This document shows positions 61,542-64,000 of a stretch of DNA of 64,000 nucleotides, piece by piece. Source of the DNA: Sinosporangium album (GTDB lineage: Bacteria; Actinomycetota; Actinomycetes; Streptosporangiales; Streptosporangiaceae); contig NZ_FNCN01000016.1 of the NCBI RefSeq assembly GCF_900100605.1, positions 62,001 to 126,000 on the forward strand, read 5' to 3'. Below the pieces are notes generated by a model, which saw only the letters and a program-made list of their open reading frames with translations, was not told the DNA's origin and made no database searches. The translations under genes and the position numbers were made by a program. Every line of letters begins with the position of its first letter. Positions within the stretch are counted from its first letter, which is position 1.

Positions 61542-63464
61542 ATGAGCGCGATCTCTCGGCGGCGGTTCCTCCAGGCCGGGGCGGGCGGTGTGCTCCTGCT
61601 CCGATCGCCCCCGGTGGCGGTGGAGATGCCGGCCCGCCCGGGCATGCTGAACCATGCGGAGATCGCCAAATATGTCGTACCGTTGCCGATCCCGCCGGCG
61701 ATGCCCCCCACCTCCTCGGGACGGGGACCCGCGGACCGCTATGTGATCGGAGCGCGGCAGATCCGCCGTCAGGTCCTTCCCCCTGGCAGTCCCGCCACGA
61801 CCGTGTGGGGCTACGGCCCCCCGGCGCACCACAGCCTCTTCAACAGCCCGGCCTGCACACTGGAGGCGAGGGTGGACCGTCCCGTGCAGGTCGCATGGGT
61901 CAACGAGCTGATCGACCGCGACGGACGGTATCTGCCCCACCTGCTGCCCGTGGACCCGACAGTGCACTGGGCCAACCCGCCCGGCGGGCGGACCGGGCGT
62001 GACTCCCGGCCGACCTTCGCCACCACCCCCCGCCGCTACCAGGGCCCGGTGCCGATCATTACGCATCTGCACGGAGGTCACAACGCCGACTACAGCGACG
62101 GCTACCCGACGGCGTGGTATCTCCCGGCGGCCAGAAACATCCCTTCGGGATATGCGAGCGAGGGGTCGAAGTACGCGGACTTCGCCGCCGCCTACACCCA
62201 CCGGCACGGCACCGTGTGGAGCCCCGGGGCGGCGGAGTTCTACTACGGCAACCGCCAGCGGCCCACCACGATGTGGTTCCACGATCACGCCCTGGGGATC
62301 ACCCGGTTGAGCGTTTACGCCGGTCTCGTCGGCTTCTACCTGCTGCGGGGCGGACCCGATGATCTACCAGCCTACGTCCTGCCGGGGCCGGCTCCCGCTG
62401 CCGGAGATCCCCAGAGCACCGTGTACTACGAAATCCCGATCGCCATCCAGGACAGATCCTTCGCTGTCGACGGCTCGGTCTTCTACCCGGAAAGCCGGGA
62501 ACAGTTTGACAAGTTCGCGGGGCCGTACATCCCCGCCAGCGACGTGCCTCCCATCTGGAACCCCGAGTTCTTCGGGGCCGCGATGACGGTCAACGGCCGC
62601 ACCTGGCCCTATCTGCGCGTAGAGCCGCGCAGATACCGGTTCCGGCTGCTCAACGCGTGCAACGCCCGCTTCCTCAACCTCAAGATCGTCACCCGGCCGC
62701 AGGCGCGGCGGCCTGTCGCCGCCGCCCTCCCGTTCTGGCAGATCGGTTCGGAGGGCGGGTTCCTGCCCGCCCCCGTCCGGCTCGACCACGTGCTGCTCGC
62801 CCCCGCTGAACGCGCCGACGTGCTCGTCGATTTCACCGGCATACCGGACGACACCGAGCTCTACCTCATCAACGAGGGCCCGGACAGCCCCTTCCAAGGT
62901 CGCCCCGACACTCCGCCCGCCGACCCCGCGACCACCGGGCAGGTCATGAAGTTCGTACTGAAGCCGCTTGCCGCGAAGGACCTCACCGTGCCCGCCGACC
63001 AACTTACGCTGCCCCCCTTCACCCCGCTGGGCCCCGCCTCGACCACCCGCGAGGTGGCGCTGATCGAGGAGGACTCGGCCGTCCTCCACGGTGTCGGGCC
63101 GACATCTGTGCTCCTCGGGACGGTTCACGGCGGTCCCAAGGCGAGAATGTGGTCCGATCCGATCACGGAGAACCCTGCGGTCGGCTCCACCGAAGTCTGG
63201 GAGATCCACAACTTCACGGCCGACGCCCACCCGATCCACATCCACGAAGTCTTCTTCCAGGTCATCAACCGCCAACCCTTCCGCGGCACAGCCCGCCCTC
63301 CCGAACCTTGGGAGAGCGGGTTCAAGGACACGGTGATCGCCTATCCACAGCAGATCACCCGGATCAAGGCCACATTCGACCGGGCGGGGCTCTTCGTGTG
63401 GCACTGCCACATGCTCGAACACGAGGACAACGAAATGATGCGCCCGTACCGAATCGGCCCGTAA
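61542..63464 (+). CDS. multicopper oxidase (CotA/bilirubin-oxidase-like)
   Basis: 640 residues. N-terminal SRRRFLQAG (4-12) resembles a twin-arginine export signal, so folded export is likely. Four copper motifs are present in order: HLHGGH (about 169-174), WFHDHALG (about 245-252), HPIHIH (about 565-570) and WHCHMLEHEDNEMM (about 620-633), giving T1, T2 and T3 sites, with Met as the axial T1 ligand. Three cupredoxin domains like spore-coat laccase CotA and phenoxazinone synthase. Oxidises phenols or metal ions with O2. Confidence 0.95.
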   Translation: MSAISRRRFLQAGAGGVLLLRSPPVAVEMPARPGMLNHAEIAKYVVPLPIPPAMPPTSSGRGPADRYVIGARQIRRQVLPPGSPATTVWGYGPPAHHSLFNSPACTLEARVDRPVQVAWVNELIDRDGRYLPHLLPVDPTVHWANPPGGRTGRDSRPTFATTPRRYQGPVPIITHLHGGHNADYSDGYPTAWYLPAARNIPSGYASEGSKYADFAAAYTHRHGTVWSPGAAEFYYGNRQRPTTMWFHDHALGITRLSVYAGLVGFYLLRGGPDDLPAYVLPGPAPAAGDPQSTVYYEIPIAIQDRSFAVDGSVFYPESREQFDKFAGPYIPASDVPPIWNPEFFGAAMTVNGRTWPYLRVEPRRYRFRLLNACNARFLNLKIVTRPQARRPVAAALPFWQIGSEGGFLPAPVRLDHVLLAPAERADVLVDFTGIPDDTELYLINEGPDSPFQGRPDTPPADPATTGQVMKFVLKPLAAKDLTVPADQLTLPPFTPLGPASTTREVALIEEDSAVLHGVGPTSVLLGTVHGGPKARMWSDPITENPAVGSTEVWEIHNFTADAHPIHIHEVFFQVINRQPFRGTARPPEPWESGFKDTVIAYPQQITRIKATFDRAGLFVWHCHMLEHEDNEMMRPYRIGP

Positions 63465-63496
63465 CACCGATCTCCACTCGTATCTCCCTTCCCCCA

Positions 63497-63545
63497 CCGG
63501 TGGTCCAGGTTGGTAGGGCCGCGCCGGCGGTCCAGGTTGGTGGGG
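63497..63545. repeat. 22-bp direct repeat, two units
   Basis: ccgg(t)ggtccaggttggtaggg-type unit at 63497-63518 and 63524-63545 in the spacer after the multicopper oxidase gene. Confidence 0.8.
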
Positions 63546-63668
63546 CGGAAAAATCCTTGATTGGGTGACGGAAATTAGCTGTGTCCTTAGGCGGGGGTTA
63601 TATAGCGCCTTAATGAAGTTTGGGCCTTGTCGGGCACTGTAGCCAGGTTTACGATCCGCTCACCTGTT

Positions 63669-63681
63669 AGGAAACTTTCTT
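63669..63681 (+). promoter_or_regulatory. AGGAAA-c-TTTCTT element before the carbohydrate-binding protein gene
   Basis: Imperfect inverted repeat (one mismatch) about 20 bases before the start codon. Similar ttaggaaa-type elements precede secreted hydrolase genes in other actinomycetes as far as I recall; role inferred. Confidence 0.4.
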
Positions 63682-63701
63682 TACAGAAAGGGTCCACCAG
63701 C

Positions 63702-64000
63702 ATGCGCCGATCCGCCATCGTGCTGTTGGTTCTCGCAGTGGTGACCGCCTCGTTAGCGGCCCCAGCCAACGCCGCCAACCGCCTGACCGCGGCCTTCACC
63801 CTGACCGGCACCCAGGGCAAATTCGTGGTCACCAACCCCAACGCCACCGCAGTCACCGGCTGGTCGATCGTCTTCGACCTGCCCACCGGAGTCACCGTCA
63901 GCAACCCCCACAACGCCACCCTCCAGCAAAACGGGACCAAGGTACGGCTGACGCCCCTGTACTACATCGACACCGTCCGCGCCAACGGCAACACCGAACC
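63702..64000 (+). CDS. secreted carbohydrate-binding protein, probable chitinase/cellulase (3' truncated by window)
   Basis: 99 codons visible. Signal peptide (about 1-24, APANA-AN) followed by a beta-rich module reading AFTLTGTQGKFVVTNP, TAVTGWSIVFDLPTG and HNATLQQNGTKVRLTP, which matches the family 2-type cellulose/chitin-binding fold found at the front of actinobacterial family 18 chitinases. The catalytic part lies beyond position 64000. A gaaagg ribosome-binding site and an inverted repeat precede the ATG. Confidence 0.8.
   Translation, partial: MRRSAIVLLVLAVVTASLAAPANAANRLTAAFTLTGTQGKFVVTNPNATAVTGWSIVFDLPTGVTVSNPHNATLQQNGTKVRLTPLYYIDTVRANGNTE

Noticed and set aside
63587-63940. 117-codon minus-strand frame
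   Set aside because: Antisense to the signal peptide and carbohydrate-binding module of the final gene.

Overview
High-GC, densely packed DNA of an actinomycete. GTG/TTG starts, four-base start/stop overlaps, a conservon signalling operon, an ESX/WXG100-like protein, a DinB/DUF664 (mycothiol-type) protein, a fused SecDF and class II diterpene cyclase genes all fit. The flavour is that of a filamentous actinobacterium, probably Streptosporangiaceae-like; this placement is inference. I saw no rRNA, tRNA, CRISPR array, transposase or phage module.

Layout. 1-4527 (+): cytochrome P450 and crotonase-fold enzyme (translationally coupled, probably the end of an upstream operon), then an OmpR-type response regulator/histidine kinase pair closed by a strong terminator. 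4833-6445 (-): SPFH/NfeD membrane pair. 6648-11463 (-): homogentisate catabolism (homogentisate dioxygenase, unknown protein, fumarylacetoacetase), a methyltransferase and an IclR regulator; two operator-like palindromes precede the dioxygenase. 11729-19183: secreted Ser-Asp-repeat/Ig-like protein, WXG100-like large protein convergent with a lipoprotein, sarcosine-oxidase-like flavoenzyme and a secreted Cys-rich protein. 19361-22557 (+): kdpD-kdpE without kdpFABC. 22600-27642 (-): SecDF fusion, small anchored protein and a seven-repeat secreted Ig-like protein.

27806-35916 (-): one strand carries P450, class I terpene synthase, class II diterpene cyclase with a DxDTT motif, then the conservon cvnA-B-C-D; a divergent creatininase-family gene follows. 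37129-39540 (-) is the most unusual gene: one polypeptide combining a PadR-like winged helix, an XRE-like helix-turn-helix, sigma-70-like regions 2 and 4, a second XRE-like domain and a long TPR/Sel1 array. 39696-46698: small membrane protein, PepSY membrane protein, small integral membrane protein, MerR regulator, TetR remnant, a His-rich secreted mini-protein, SWIM zinc-finger protein and DinB protein.

46873-53349 (+): a methyltransferase, then a five-gene valine branch (mmsA, isobutyryl-CoA dehydrogenase, 3-hydroxyisobutyryl-CoA hydrolase, mmsB, enoyl-CoA hydratase) that together convert isobutyryl-CoA to propionyl-CoA. 53567-55112 (-): ECF sigma factor and membrane partner. 55504-59194 (-): alaS and tsaD, divergent from an FAD monooxygenase and TetR regulator (59315-61313, +) across a short region with nested palindromes. 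61542-63464 (+): multicopper oxidase. The window ends inside a secreted carbohydrate-binding (probably chitinase/cellulase) gene.

A recurrent feature is short in-phase tandem repetition (9-23 bp units) in intergenic spacers and protein tails.
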